Notes under the pieces: generated by a model
The model's database searches: none
Seen by the model: the letters and a program-made list of their open reading frames with translations, nothing else
What the model was told of the DNA's origin: nothing
Program-made: the position numbers and the translations under genes
Source of the DNA: Paracoccus zeaxanthinifaciens ATCC 21588
GTDB lineage: Bacteria > Pseudomonadota > Alphaproteobacteria > Rhodobacterales > Rhodobacteraceae
Direction: 5' to 3'
DNA length: 64,000 bases
Assembly (NCBI RefSeq): GCF_000420145.1
Contig: NZ_ATUJ01000014.1
Coordinates: 27,395-91,394 of the forward strand
Part shown: positions 27,301-34,758 of the stretch, piece after piece
How positions within the stretch are numbered: position 1 is the first letter of the stretch
Layout of the letters: the number at the start of each line of letters is the position of its first letter

Positions 27301-28805
27301 GGATCGACCTGGACGGGCGGCTGGCGAACCTGGAGCTGCTGGTTCCGAACTTCGCGGGGCCGGTGACGCTGGACGGCGTGGTGCGCGAACAGGGCGCGAC
27401 CTATGCGCTGGACCTGGACGCGACGGCACCCGGCGACACGCGGCTGGCCATCACCGGGACCGCAGCCAAGGACGGCTCGGACCTGGATATCGGCATCGAC
27501 GGCCGCTCCAGCGCGACGCTGGCCAACATGGTCATGCGCACGCGGAACTTCGCGGGGCCGCTGGACATCGCGCTGCGCATCGACGGGCCGCCCGCGCTGC
27601 AATCGCTTGGCGGCCAGATCCGCCTGTCGGATGGCCAGATGGTCGATCCGGGGCTGGGGCTTCGGCTGCAGAACATGGACTTCACCATGGGCTTCCGGGG
27701 CGGCATCGTCGATATCGACGGGCTTGTGGACGTGGCCGCCGGCGGCCAGATGCGCATGAGCGGGCCCTTCGACATCACGCGCAACACGCTGGATCTGGGC
27801 ATCGGGCTGCGGCAGGTGAAGCTGCGCGATCCGAACCTCTACGAGACGCTGGTGGATGGCGACATCACGATCGCGGGCAATCTTGCCGCCGGGCCGCTGG
27901 TCTCGGGGCAGATCGACCTGCTGCAGACCGAGTTCCGCATCCCCTCGACGGGGCTGGGCGGGGCGACGGCCATTCCCGACATCAACCATGTGGGCAGCCA
28001 GCGGCCGCCGGTCCGGGCCACCCGTGCGCGCGCCGGCCTCGAGGGGTATCCCAGCCGTGCCGCATCCGAGGCCGGTCTTGGCGGTCCGCCTGCGACGCCG
28101 CCCGCCAATCCGCCGCGCCTGGACCTGGTCATCAACGCGCAGAACCAGGTCTTCGTGCGCGGTCGGGGCGTCGATGCCGAGATGGGCGGCGGCTTCCGCA
28201 TCCAGGGCACCTCGCGCAACGTGGTGCCGATCGGGAACCTTGAACTGATCCGGGGCCGGGTCGATCTGCTGGGCAACCGGTTCGACCTGACCGAGGGCCT
28301 GGTCGAGCTGCAGGGCAGCCTGATCCCCGTGATCCGCCTCGTGGCCGAGACGGATCGCGACGGGATCACCACCCGCATCATCATCGACGGTGAGGTGCGC
28401 GATCCCGAGATCACGTTCGAATCCTCGCCCGAGCTGCCGCAGGAAGAGGTGCTGTCGCAGCTGCTGTTCGGGCGCGGACTGGACAATATCAGCCCGCTTC
28501 AGGCGGCCCAGCTGGCCAATGCCATCGCGGTGCTGGCCGGGCGCGGGGGCGACGGGATCATCGGCAACCTGCGTGAAAGCGCGGGGCTGGACGATCTGGA
28601 CCTGACGACGGATGACGACGGGAACGTGCAGGTCCGCGCCGGACGCTACATCTCCGAGAACGTCTATACCGATGTCGCGGTGGATGCGGACGGGACCAGC
28701 ACGATCAACCTGAACCTGGACCTGACCAATTCGCTGCGCGCGCGCGGTTCGGTCGGCAGCGACGGGACCAGCAGCGTGGGCGTTTTCTTCGAGAGGGATT
28801 ACTGA
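24330..28805 (+). CDS. tamB: TamB-type translocation and assembly module protein
   Basis: A 1491-aa AsmA-like periplasmic bridge protein anchored by an N-terminal hydrophobic segment (about residues 4-18). The long middle is made of repeated beta strands with D-x-T/A-A/G-x-L patterns. The C-terminal DUF490/TamB domain (about residues 1150-1491) shows N-L-E-L-I-R-G-R-V-D-L-L-G-N-R-F and the RIIIDGEVRDPEITFESSP motif. It works with TamA across the periplasm. The last codons (D-Y-stop) lie in a palindrome shared with the convergent PAS gene. Confidence 0.92.
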   Translation: MRRFLIITAVTMLPLAVLAQDIAEIAASESDDKGFLTRLLEKNLSGEGRQITIIGFEGALSSRATFDEIRIADEDGAWLTLKDGAIQWNRSALLRRRVEIAELSASEIDLPRLPGGEKDEVQAEATPFALPELPVSLNIEEIRADRVRLGEPVMGVAASLKVAGNLGLAGGEGDADLTIDRLDGPRGQFVLDAGYSNETEVLRLNLGLDEAEDGILANLVGIHDRPALAAQISGEGALSDFAADIRLSSDGQPRITGRVSAAGTTDDTGATGTGFDMWIGGDIAALLPPDDRAFFGRDTQLVAQGFRADTGRLSIPELDLRTSALHVEGQLATNDQSAPERALLTVTLGKDAGAAELPVALPMAGENATVESGRLLLDYDAAQGEGWTLSGNIGQLDTGSVRMGDLNLNGAGEVLLDGGALTDVTGALEFAAEDMGFVDPGLTEAIGTAITGRADFDFAPGNALDIRDVTLEGADFGLDGDFLVAGLDSGITLTADATARYGDLARISTLAGRPMSGAADASLRGYYTLLTDGFDIQASIAGDDITLDQPQLDGLLRGRSTIDLDARRDETGTTLDALAIRAQGLTADASGTISSDASDVTARIEAPSLAQADETMGGSLDVTARMTGPNDARKLLLDGQAVDLRVGIEMLDKLMAGRTDLTAEAVQSDDSYVLQGFQVSNPQFAADAQGSFAPGDLDAEMDLSLTDLGRLQDGWSGGLDANATLSEADGTRSIRLTGTGQDLSLGTGPDALTGTTRLLVEATEKDGVLTISDGRVTNDQLRAVVSGVLGQGVTDLGGDVEIASLAPFGQGWQGSVTASGTFAEAGDGIRRLSVDGTGRDLSFGQAQVDGALAGETRLRVAGTEQDGVFSIETAQVENPRLQVEADGRVGGGETDVTADLRASDLRFLGGGFGGSVNAQLGLTETADGRSITANGTADGLRIGQEKADAVLAGQTSFDLAASQGAGGVTVQRLDLRNPQVSLVASGSPAAGIDLDGRLANLELLVPNFAGPVTLDGVVREQGATYALDLDATAPGDTRLAITGTAAKDGSDLDIGIDGRSSATLANMVMRTRNFAGPLDIALRIDGPPALQSLGGQIRLSDGQMVDPGLGLRLQNMDFTMGFRGGIVDIDGLVDVAAGGQMRMSGPFDITRNTLDLGIGLRQVKLRDPNLYETLVDGDITIAGNLAAGPLVSGQIDLLQTEFRIPSTGLGGATAIPDINHVGSQRPPVRATRARAGLEGYPSRAASEAGLGGPPATPPANPPRLDLVINAQNQVFVRGRGVDAEMGGGFRIQGTSRNVVPIGNLELIRGRVDLLGNRFDLTEGLVELQGSLIPVIRLVAETDRDGITTRIIIDGEVRDPEITFESSPELPQEEVLSQLLFGRGLDNISPLQAAQLANAIAVLAGRGGDGIIGNLRESAGLDDLDLTTDDDGNVQVRAGRYISENVYTDVAVDADGTSTINLNLDLTNSLRARGSVGSDGTSSVGVFFERDY

Positions 28806-28823
28806 GGCCGCGCCTCAGTAATC
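28797..28823. terminator. Perfect 12-bp palindrome shared by two convergent genes
   Basis: GATTACTGAGGC, loop CGC, and its exact complement. The left arm holds the last two codons and stop of tamB, the right arm the last two codons and stop of the PAS gene on the other strand; both proteins therefore end in Asp-Tyr. It probably serves as a terminator for both strands. Confidence 0.75.
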
Positions 28824-30392
28824 GCCCACGGCCTCGAACAGTTCGGCCCGGCCCGGGACGGGCTGGCCCGCCACCGCGCGGAAACGCAGCATCGCGCGGT
28901 CGCCCGACAACGGGGTCAGCGTCCAGCCGAGCAGCCGGTCGCCCGGTCCCGCCATCGCCCCGCTGAGGGGGCGGTCCTCGAACGCCCGTCCCAGGGCATC
29001 GCGCAGGGCCGCAAGCGCGGGTCCGGCGCCGATGCGGGCCTCCCACGCCGATATGGTCGCGCACAGCGTCTCCTCGCCCTCGCCCCAGATGGCGCGATAG
29101 GCCTCGTTGTGCAGGATGATCTGGCCGTGGCTGTCGAAGACCAGCAGCGCATCCTCGAGCCCGTCCAGAACGGTGGTGCCCAGCAGCAGATCGGCGCGGA
29201 ACTTGCGGGTCAGCGTCATCTCCTTGGTGATGTTCTCGAACAGGAAGGCGACGGCGCCGTCGGGATGGGGCCTGCCCGTCACGCGATAGGTCTGGCCGCT
29301 TGGCAGGGACCACGTCTCGACATGGTGGCCGGTGGCCGCGGCGCTTTCCAGGTTGGCCATGTGCTGGCGCCAGCTGCGATAATCCTTGGGCTCGGGCACC
29401 ATCCGCAATTCGCGCAGCTGGTCGAGGAAATCGAACAGCGTCGGGCGCGCGGTCAGGAAGCCCGCGGGCAGCCGCGTCAGGTCGATCAGCGCGGGGTTGA
29501 ACAGTTGCAGGTTCCGGCGCTGATCGAAGATCGCAAGGCCGATGGGAAGGTCGGCGAAGGTCTTGGTCAGCGTCTGCAGGAAATCGCGCATGCTGCGTTC
29601 GGCGCGCACCGCGGCATCGGCGGGCAGCGCGAACATCATGGTCTGATCGCCGGTGCGGTGGCTGTGGACATCGTACCAGGACACCTGCCCGTGTTCCTCG
29701 AGCGCGGCGCGGCGCGTGGCGGTGCCCGCCCCCGGCACGGGGCGCGGCGATTCCAGCAGGCGCGGCAGCGGCCAGCCAAGCGCGCCGTGATGGCGGTTCT
29801 CGGCGCGGCGCAGATAGGCGGCATTGGCCCAGGTGATCCTGTCCTGCGCATCCTGGCGCCAGATCAGCATGGGGGTCTGGTCCAGCGCGGTGCGCAGCAG
29901 GCCCAGCTCCTCCTCCATCGCCTGCAGCGACATGCTGTCCACCACGATGCCCGCATGTTCGGCCTGCGGATCGCACAGGGTGATGCGGGCGACGCCCTCG
30001 CCCATATCCTCGGCCAGAAGGCGAAGGGTCGCGGCGCCCTGCCCCTCGCCGCCGCGCAGGTCCAACCGGCCCAGCCGCGCAAGCTGCTGCATCTGTTCGC
30101 GGGCCACGGGGATGCGCGGGCCGATCCAGCGCATCAGGCGGCCCCAGTCGTCGTCTGGCGGCCCGATCCGGTCCAGAAGCGCGCGCGCGGGGGCGGTCGC
30201 ATCGACCAGCGTGCCGTCGCGGAACAGGAAGACCATCGGCTGGATCGGCGCATCGAGGCTGGCCGACATGCCCGCCCTGCCCCCGCCCGAGATGCGGCGG
30301 TCGATCAGCCGGACGCCCAGCACCCCCAGCACAACCGAGGCAGAACCGCAGAGCACCGCAGCACCCAAGACCATCGCGCCGTCCGCAAACAT
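28815..30392 (-). CDS. Membrane-anchored PAS-domain protein without a kinase domain
   Basis: A 525-aa protein with one N-terminal transmembrane helix (about residues 8-28) and at least two or three PAS-like modules at roughly 50-140, 155-270 and 270-400, with another around 405-525. Typical PAS strands are seen at ITWANAAYLRRAE, LAIFDQRRNLQLFNPALIDL and LLVFDSHGQIILHNEAYRAIW. The H-box and ATP-binding domain of a sensor kinase are absent. It lies next to regB on the same strand, with 65 bases between them, and may be co-transcribed. Function is not established; a signalling or scaffolding role near the redox regulators is an inference. Confidence 0.75.
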   Translation of the reverse strand: MFADGAMVLGAAVLCGSASVVLGVLGVRLIDRRISGGGRAGMSASLDAPIQPMVFLFRDGTLVDATAPARALLDRIGPPDDDWGRLMRWIGPRIPVAREQMQQLARLGRLDLRGGEGQGAATLRLLAEDMGEGVARITLCDPQAEHAGIVVDSMSLQAMEEELGLLRTALDQTPMLIWRQDAQDRITWANAAYLRRAENRHHGALGWPLPRLLESPRPVPGAGTATRRAALEEHGQVSWYDVHSHRTGDQTMMFALPADAAVRAERSMRDFLQTLTKTFADLPIGLAIFDQRRNLQLFNPALIDLTRLPAGFLTARPTLFDFLDQLRELRMVPEPKDYRSWRQHMANLESAAATGHHVETWSLPSGQTYRVTGRPHPDGAVAFLFENITKEMTLTRKFRADLLLGTTVLDGLEDALLVFDSHGQIILHNEAYRAIWGEGEETLCATISAWEARIGAGPALAALRDALGRAFEDRPLSGAMAGPGDRLLGWTLTPLSGDRAMLRFRAVAGQPVPGRAELFEAVGDY

Positions 30393-30437
30393 GTCGACAT
30401 CCCCATTGACCGCCCCGACAGGCTTAGACGGGTTTAG

Positions 30438-30454
30438 CTTAACAACTGGTTAAG
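30438..30454. repeat. Short inverted repeat between regB and the PAS gene
   Basis: CTTAAC, five bases, GTTAAG. It lies between the regB stop and the PAS gene start on the minus strand. It could be an operator for the PAS gene or part of a weak terminator for regB; AT-rich compared with its surroundings. Confidence 0.35.
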
Positions 30455-30457
30455 GCG

Positions 30458-31798
30458 CTATGTCTCGATCTGCGGATTATGGGCAAGGGCGGCACGATCC
30501 TCGCTGCGGATGCGGTCCAGGGGCCAGCGCACGGTGACGATCGCCCCCGGCCCGCCATTCGCGAAGCTGAGCCGCGCGCCGCTGCGTTCCAGCAGCGTCT
30601 TGGCGATGAACAGCCCCAGGCCCATCCCCTCGTAATTGCCGCGCTGCGCCTCGGAGCGGCGGCTGAGATAGGGGTCGCCGATCCGCGACAGAAGCTGCGG
30701 CGGAAAGCCCGGCCCGTCGTCGCGGATCGTCACCCCAAGCGTGCTGCCCGTGGCATAGCCGTCGATGACGACGCGGGTTTCCGCGAAATCGACCGCGTTC
30801 TGGATCAGGTTGCGCAGGGCGTGGATGATGGCGGGGTCGCGGTGGATGACGGGGCCGGTCGCGTTGATCTCGACCAGGGGGCCGCGATCGGCATGGGGGC
30901 CTGCGGCATCCTCGAGGACGGCGCCAAGCGGGGCTGCGCGCATGTGCAGGTCGTCCTTGCCCGCGCGGCCCATGCTGCGCAGGATCGCGGCGCAGCGGTC
31001 GGCGCTGTCGCGAAGCGCGATGGCATCGGCCTTAAGCTCGGGGCGGTCGGCCAGCTCGTCGGCCAGCTCGCCCGCGATCAGCTTGATGGTCGCAAGGGGG
31101 GTGCCCATCTCGTGGGCGGCCGCGGCCACGACGCCGCCCAGATGCTGCAGCCGCTGTTCGCGCGACAGGGCCATCTGCGTGGCGAACAGCGCGTTCGACG
31201 TGTCCGACAGCTCTCCGGTGACGCGGTGGGCATAGCCCGCGAAGAAGACCACCCCGATCACCAGCGCGACCCAGTGGCCAAGCGCCAGGATCGGCTCCAT
31301 CCGCAGGATCTGCCCGTCGGGCGCGGTCAGCGGATGCGCGAAGATCGCCGCGACCGAGATCAGCGCCACCGTCGCAAGGCCAAGCGCGATCACCTGCCGC
31401 GCGCTGAGCGAGGCCGCGGCGATGGTCACGGGCGCCAGCACCAGCAGCGCGAAGGGGTTGGCCATCCCGCCCGTCAGCGCCATCAGCGTCGAGATCTGCA
31501 CCAGGTCGAAGCTGAGCTGGCTGACCGCCCGCCCCGGCGAGGTGCGCTTGGGCGGGTGCAGGAACAGCCAGACGTTCATCGTCACCGAACAGGCCACGAG
31601 GAACAGCACCGGCGCCTTGATGAAGCCGATGCCCATGATCCATGCCACGACGATCGCCGCCATCTGGCCGCCGATGGCGAACCAGCGCAGCAGGACCAGC
31701 GTGCGGATGCGGATGGGCTCGGCCTTGTGGGTCTCGGTCGGGTCGACCGGAAGGCCAGACTGGTCTTGGAATTCCATCGCCATCCCCGGCTGCGACAT
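30458..31798 (-). CDS. regB: Redox sensor histidine kinase RegB/PrrB
   Basis: A 446-aa membrane kinase of the global redox system. Six membrane helices occupy about residues 35-195. The ubiquinone-binding heptad GGxxNPF is present as GGMANPF at 110-116. The phosphoacceptor is His229 in AAAHEMGTPLATIKL, and the redox-active cysteine of the family is present as Cys269 in DRCAAILRSM. N-box NLIQNAVDF and G2-box GMGLGLFIA complete the ATPase domain. RegB phosphorylates RegA when oxygen is low. It is divergent from senC-regA-hvrA across 72 bases that hold a putative RegA box. Confidence 0.95.
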   Translation of the reverse strand: MSQPGMAMEFQDQSGLPVDPTETHKAEPIRIRTLVLLRWFAIGGQMAAIVVAWIMGIGFIKAPVLFLVACSVTMNVWLFLHPPKRTSPGRAVSQLSFDLVQISTLMALTGGMANPFALLVLAPVTIAAASLSARQVIALGLATVALISVAAIFAHPLTAPDGQILRMEPILALGHWVALVIGVVFFAGYAHRVTGELSDTSNALFATQMALSREQRLQHLGGVVAAAAHEMGTPLATIKLIAGELADELADRPELKADAIALRDSADRCAAILRSMGRAGKDDLHMRAAPLGAVLEDAAGPHADRGPLVEINATGPVIHRDPAIIHALRNLIQNAVDFAETRVVIDGYATGSTLGVTIRDDGPGFPPQLLSRIGDPYLSRRSEAQRGNYEGMGLGLFIAKTLLERSGARLSFANGGPGAIVTVRWPLDRIRSEDRAALAHNPQIET

Positions 31799-31836
31799 AG
31801 GGCGCCTTGATACCCAAGCCCCCCTTTGCGATCAAT

Positions 31837-31851
31837 GCGCCCGAATGACAC
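31837..31851 (-). promoter_or_regulatory. Putative RegA box in the regB-senC gap
   Basis: On the minus strand GTGTCATTCGGGCGC fits the RegA/RegR-type consensus GNGRCRTTNNGNCGC (quoted from memory) at 10 of its 11 specified positions. It lies 39 bases upstream of the regB start and 20 bases upstream of the senC start, so it could mediate autoregulation. Confidence 0.5.
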
Positions 31852-31870
31852 GCGACAAAAGGGGGCCACG

Positions 31871-32497
31871 ATGGCCGATCGCAGGATTATGCTGGCGGCC
31901 GCTGTGGCCTCGGGGCTGCTGCTGGTTGCGGGGGGCGCCTATCTTGCGGCCCGCGATGACGGGACGGATTACGCGCAATGCCGCAGCGGCAATGTCGCGG
32001 GCGGGATGGAAAGCTTCGGCACCGAGTTCACGCTGACCGATACCGAAGGGCAGCGCGTCACGCAGGACCAGGTGTTCGACAAGCCCAGCCTGCTTTACTT
32101 CGGGTATACCTTCTGCCCGGATGTCTGCCCGCTGGACACCGCCCGCAACGCCGAGGCCGTGGCCCAGTTGAACGAGGCCGGCGTCGATGTGCAGAACGTC
32201 TTCGTCACCGTCGATCCCCGGCGCGACACCCCCGAGGTGCTGGCCGATTTCACCAGCCTGTTCCCCGGCCAGATGGTCGGCCTGACCGGCAGCGACGAGG
32301 AAATCGCGGCCGTGAACAAGGGCTGGCGCAACTACTACAAGGCGCATGACGAAGAGGACGACCAGTATTACCTGGTCGATCACATGACCAACACCTACCT
32401 GGTGCTGCCCGAAGCGGGCACGGTGGATTATTTCCCGCGCGACGCCTCGCCCGAGAAACTGGTCGAGACCGTCGGGTGTTTCCTGAACGCCGGATAA
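31871..32497 (+). CDS. senC: SenC/PrrC, SCO1-type copper chaperone
   Basis: A 208-aa membrane-anchored periplasmic protein: hydrophobic anchor at about residues 7-26 and a thioredoxin-like domain with the copper ligands CxxxC (Cys82 and Cys86 in TFCPDVCP) and His171 in LVDHMTNTY. SCO proteins deliver copper to cytochrome oxidase; in Rhodobacter the prrC/senC gene lies in this locus and affects redox signalling. The start at 31871 follows GGGGGCC; a longer frame would begin upstream but lacks a good site. A RegA-box-like site overlaps its stop codon. Confidence 0.92.
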   Translation: MADRRIMLAAAVASGLLLVAGGAYLAARDDGTDYAQCRSGNVAGGMESFGTEFTLTDTEGQRVTQDQVFDKPSLLYFGYTFCPDVCPLDTARNAEAVAQLNEAGVDVQNVFVTVDPRRDTPEVLADFTSLFPGQMVGLTGSDEEIAAVNKGWRNYYKAHDEEDDQYYLVDHMTNTYLVLPEAGTVDYFPRDASPEKLVETVGCFLNAG

Positions 32498-32510
32498 GGC
32501 ATTTCGTCGC
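32496..32510 (+). promoter_or_regulatory. Putative RegA box between senC and regA
   Basis: AAGGCATTTCGTCGC matches the RegA/RegR-type consensus GNGRCRTTNNGNCGC at 10 of 11 specified positions. It begins in the senC stop codon and ends 63 bases before the regA start, a suitable place for control of regA. Confidence 0.45.
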
Positions 32511-32573
32511 AGCGGTTTGCATCCGAAACGTGCAATCGCCAGATCAAGAAAAACAACCGGGAGAGAATATCCG

Positions 32574-33125
32574 ATGACCGATATGAATATTCAAATAGGC
32601 GCGGACCCGTCATTGCTGCTTGTCGATGACGACGAGATATTCCTGAACCGGTTGGCTCGCGCGATGGAGAAACGGGGTTTCCAGGTGGAAACCTCGCCCA
32701 CGGTCGCGGGCGCGCTGAAGGGCATCGAGACGCGCGCGCCCGCCTATGCCGTCATCGACCTGCGGCTGGAGGACGGCAACGGCCTGGACGTGGTCGAGGC
32801 GCTGCGCGAGCGCCGTCAGGACGCCCGGATCATCGTCCTGACCGGATACGGGGCCATCGCCACCGCCGTCGCTGCCGTGAAAATGGGCGCGACGGATTAC
32901 CTGGCGAAACCGGCGGATGCGAATGACGTGACGGCCGCGCTTTTGTCCAGTGGCGAATTGCTGCCGCCCCCGCCCGAGAACCCCATGTCCGCCGATCGCG
33001 TCAAATGGGAACATATTCAGCGCGTATATGAACAATGCGACCGAAACGTTTCCGAAACGGCGCGCCGTCTTCACATGCATCGCCGCACGCTTCAGCGTAT
33101 TCTTGCCAAGAGGGGGCCAAGATAA
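32574..33125 (+). CDS. regA: Redox response regulator RegA/PrrA/ActR
   Basis: A 183-aa regulator: receiver domain with the acidic cluster DDDE (18-21), phosphoacceptor Asp62 in YAVIDLRLEDG, Thr90 and Lys112, then the proline linker PPPPEN and a Fis-type helix-turn-helix (about 140-183, NVSETARRLHMHRRTLQRIL) that is nearly invariant in the family. It controls photosynthesis, respiration, carbon and nitrogen fixation genes in relatives. GGGAGAG precedes the ATG at 32574. Confidence 0.95.
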   Translation: MTDMNIQIGADPSLLLVDDDEIFLNRLARAMEKRGFQVETSPTVAGALKGIETRAPAYAVIDLRLEDGNGLDVVEALRERRQDARIIVLTGYGAIATAVAAVKMGATDYLAKPADANDVTAALLSSGELLPPPPENPMSADRVKWEHIQRVYEQCDRNVSETARRLHMHRRTLQRILAKRGPR

Positions 33126-33158
33126 CCTTTTGGTTACCAAGGGAATACAATTGATCGC

Positions 33159-33186
33159 TTGATGGCATAATAAATTTGTTTATATT
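33159..33186 (+). promoter_or_regulatory. Candidate sigma-70-type promoter of hvrA
   Basis: TTGATG and TATATT are separated by 16 bases, 35 bases before the hvrA ATG, in a markedly AT-rich gap (33126-33220). A palindrome TTGGTTACCAA at 33130-33140 precedes it and may be an operator or part of a weak regA terminator. Confidence 0.45.
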
Positions 33187-33220
33187 CGGGTTATCAATCC
33201 AAGTAATAAAAGCAGATGAA

Positions 33221-33535
33221 ATGACCATCGATCTGGAAAAAATGTCGCTGAAGGACATGCGTGATCTGCGCTCGAAGCTGGACCGGGCGATCAATTCCTA
33301 CGAGGAACGCCGCCGCCGCGAGGCGCTGGTGGCGGTCGAGGAAGCGGCCCGCGAATACGGCTTCAACCTGTCGGACCTGACCACCGGCAAGCCCAAGCGC
33401 GCGGGCACCGTGCCGCCGAAATATGCAAATCCGCAGGATCCGACCATGACCTGGACGGGCCGTGGCCGCAAACCCCGTTGGGTGGTCGAGAACCTCGACA
33501 ACGGGAAGCAGCTGGAAGACCTGCTGATCGGATAA
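33221..33535 (+). CDS. hvrA: HvrA-type H-NS family nucleoid protein
   Basis: A 104-aa H-NS-like protein: an N-terminal coiled coil (about residues 4-45, including a basic ERRRRE run) for oligomerisation and the C-terminal DNA-binding motif KYANPQDPTMTWTGRGRKPRW near residue 68-88 that defines the family. In Rhodobacter capsulatus HvrA modulates photosynthesis genes and lies next to regA, as here. The start at 33221 is the first Met that fits the family length. Confidence 0.9.
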   Translation: MTIDLEKMSLKDMRDLRSKLDRAINSYEERRRREALVAVEEAAREYGFNLSDLTTGKPKRAGTVPPKYANPQDPTMTWTGRGRKPRWVVENLDNGKQLEDLLIG

Positions 33536-33541
33536 GGAAAG

Positions 33542-33562
33542 GGGGCCGCGCGATGCGGCCCC
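33542..33562 (+). terminator. Terminator hairpin after hvrA
   Basis: GGGGCCGC, loop GCGAT, GCGGCCCC, followed by TTCTC. It lies between hvrA and the convergent HD hydrolase gene, whose stop begins 4 bases further on, so it can serve both. Confidence 0.7.
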
Positions 33563-33565
33563 TTC

Positions 33566-34177
33566 TCATTTGCGCGCGGCGTCGATCAGGTCGATCAGCT
33601 GCGCGAAGCGCGCAAGATAGGCCTGCCGCGTCTGGGCGGGCGGTCGCAGCGCGATCTCCAGCCCCGGCAGGCGATGGGCCTCGGGGATGGGGAACAGGCG
33701 CCGCGCCTCGGTTTCCGAAAAGCCCGCGATCGACACGGCCTCCAGCCGGGCCGAGACGCGATCGGCATCCTTGATGCGCTTCTTGATCGTGGTTGGCAGT
33801 TGCGCGGGCAGGCCGAAGCGCTGGTGGATCACCGCCGTCAAGCGCTGGTCCATCAGCCTGTAATCCGGCCCCAACGCGGCCTTCACCGGCGAGATCATGT
33901 CGCCGATGACATATTCCGGCGCGTCATGCAGCAGCGCCCCCAGCCGCCAGCGCGGATCGCATTCGGGATACATCCGCGCGAAGATCTCCTCGACCAGCAG
34001 CGAATGCTCGGCCACGGAATAGGGCCAGTCGCCCTGCGTCTGCCCGTTCCACCGCGCGACGAAGGCAAGCCCGTGGGCGATGTCCTCGATCTCGATATCG
34101 ACGGGGGTGGGGTCCAGCAGGTCGAGCCTGCGCCCGGACAGCATCCGCTGCCAGGCGCGGGCGGGGCGTGCCGCCAT
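33566..34177 (-). CDS. HD-domain hydrolase (YfbR-like 5'-deoxynucleotidase type)
   Basis: A 203-aa HD-family protein. The metal ligands are visible as the EHS pair near residue 57 (VAEHSLLV) and the HD doublet near residue 84 (ALLHDAPEYVIGD), followed by the I-K-D-A-D helix (about residue 136) of the family. These proteins usually dephosphorylate nucleoside monophosphates; the substrate here is not known. The start lies 3 bases after the secB stop, so it is expressed with secB. Confidence 0.78.
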   Translation of the reverse strand: MAARPARAWQRMLSGRRLDLLDPTPVDIEIEDIAHGLAFVARWNGQTQGDWPYSVAEHSLLVEEIFARMYPECDPRWRLGALLHDAPEYVIGDMISPVKAALGPDYRLMDQRLTAVIHQRFGLPAQLPTTIKKRIKDADRVSARLEAVSIAGFSETEARRLFPIPEAHRLPGLEIALRPPAQTRQAYLARFAQLIDLIDAARK

Positions 34178-34180
34178 GGA

Positions 34181-34699
34181 TCAGGACAGCTTCTGGTCCG
34201 CGGGCGCCTGTTCCGCCTGGCCCTGCTGGGCGCGACGGGCCAGTTCCTGGCGGTACAGCGCCACGAAATCGACCGGGTCCATGTTGAAGGGCGGGAAGCC
34301 GCCGTCGCGCACCAGGTCCGAGATGATGCGGCGCACATAGGGGAACAGCAGGCGCGGGCATTCGATCATCAGGAAGGGATGCAGCTGTTCCTGCGGCACG
34401 CCCTCGATGTTGAAGACGCCTGCATAGTCCAGCTCGGCGATGAACAGCGTCGTGCCGTCGCCCTTGTTCTTCGAGGTCACGCGGAACTTGGTGATCACCT
34501 CGTACTGGTTCTCGAAGCCGCGCTTGCGGGCGTCCATGCTGACCTGGACCGAGACCTCGGGGGCCAGTTCGCCCTGCGGCGCGCCCTTCTGCGCGACGCC
34601 GTTCTCGAAGGACAGGTCGCGGATATACTGCGCCAGGATGTTCATGCGCATCTGCGGCTGAGCGGCTGCGCCGTTCGCTTGGGTGTCTTCTTCGGCCAT
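34181..34699 (-). CDS. secB: Protein-export chaperone SecB
   Basis: A 172-aa SecB: the conserved core begins with the NILAQYIRDLSFENG strand near residue 20 and includes the peptide-groove segment and the LFPYVRRIISDLVRDGGFPPFNMDPVDF motif near residue 118, followed by an alanine/glutamine-rich tail. It holds secretory preproteins unfolded and passes them to SecA. AGGGA precedes the ATG at 34699. Confidence 0.93.
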   Translation of the reverse strand: MAEEDTQANGAAAQPQMRMNILAQYIRDLSFENGVAQKGAPQGELAPEVSVQVSMDARKRGFENQYEVITKFRVTSKNKGDGTTLFIAELDYAGVFNIEGVPQEQLHPFLMIECPRLLFPYVRRIISDLVRDGGFPPFNMDPVDFVALYRQELARRAQQGQAEQAPADQKLS

Positions 34700-34758
34700 T
34701 CTCGTCCCTCGGGTTTTCCTTGTTTCGCGGTGATTAGTAGCAGCAGCCCCGCCCTGCC

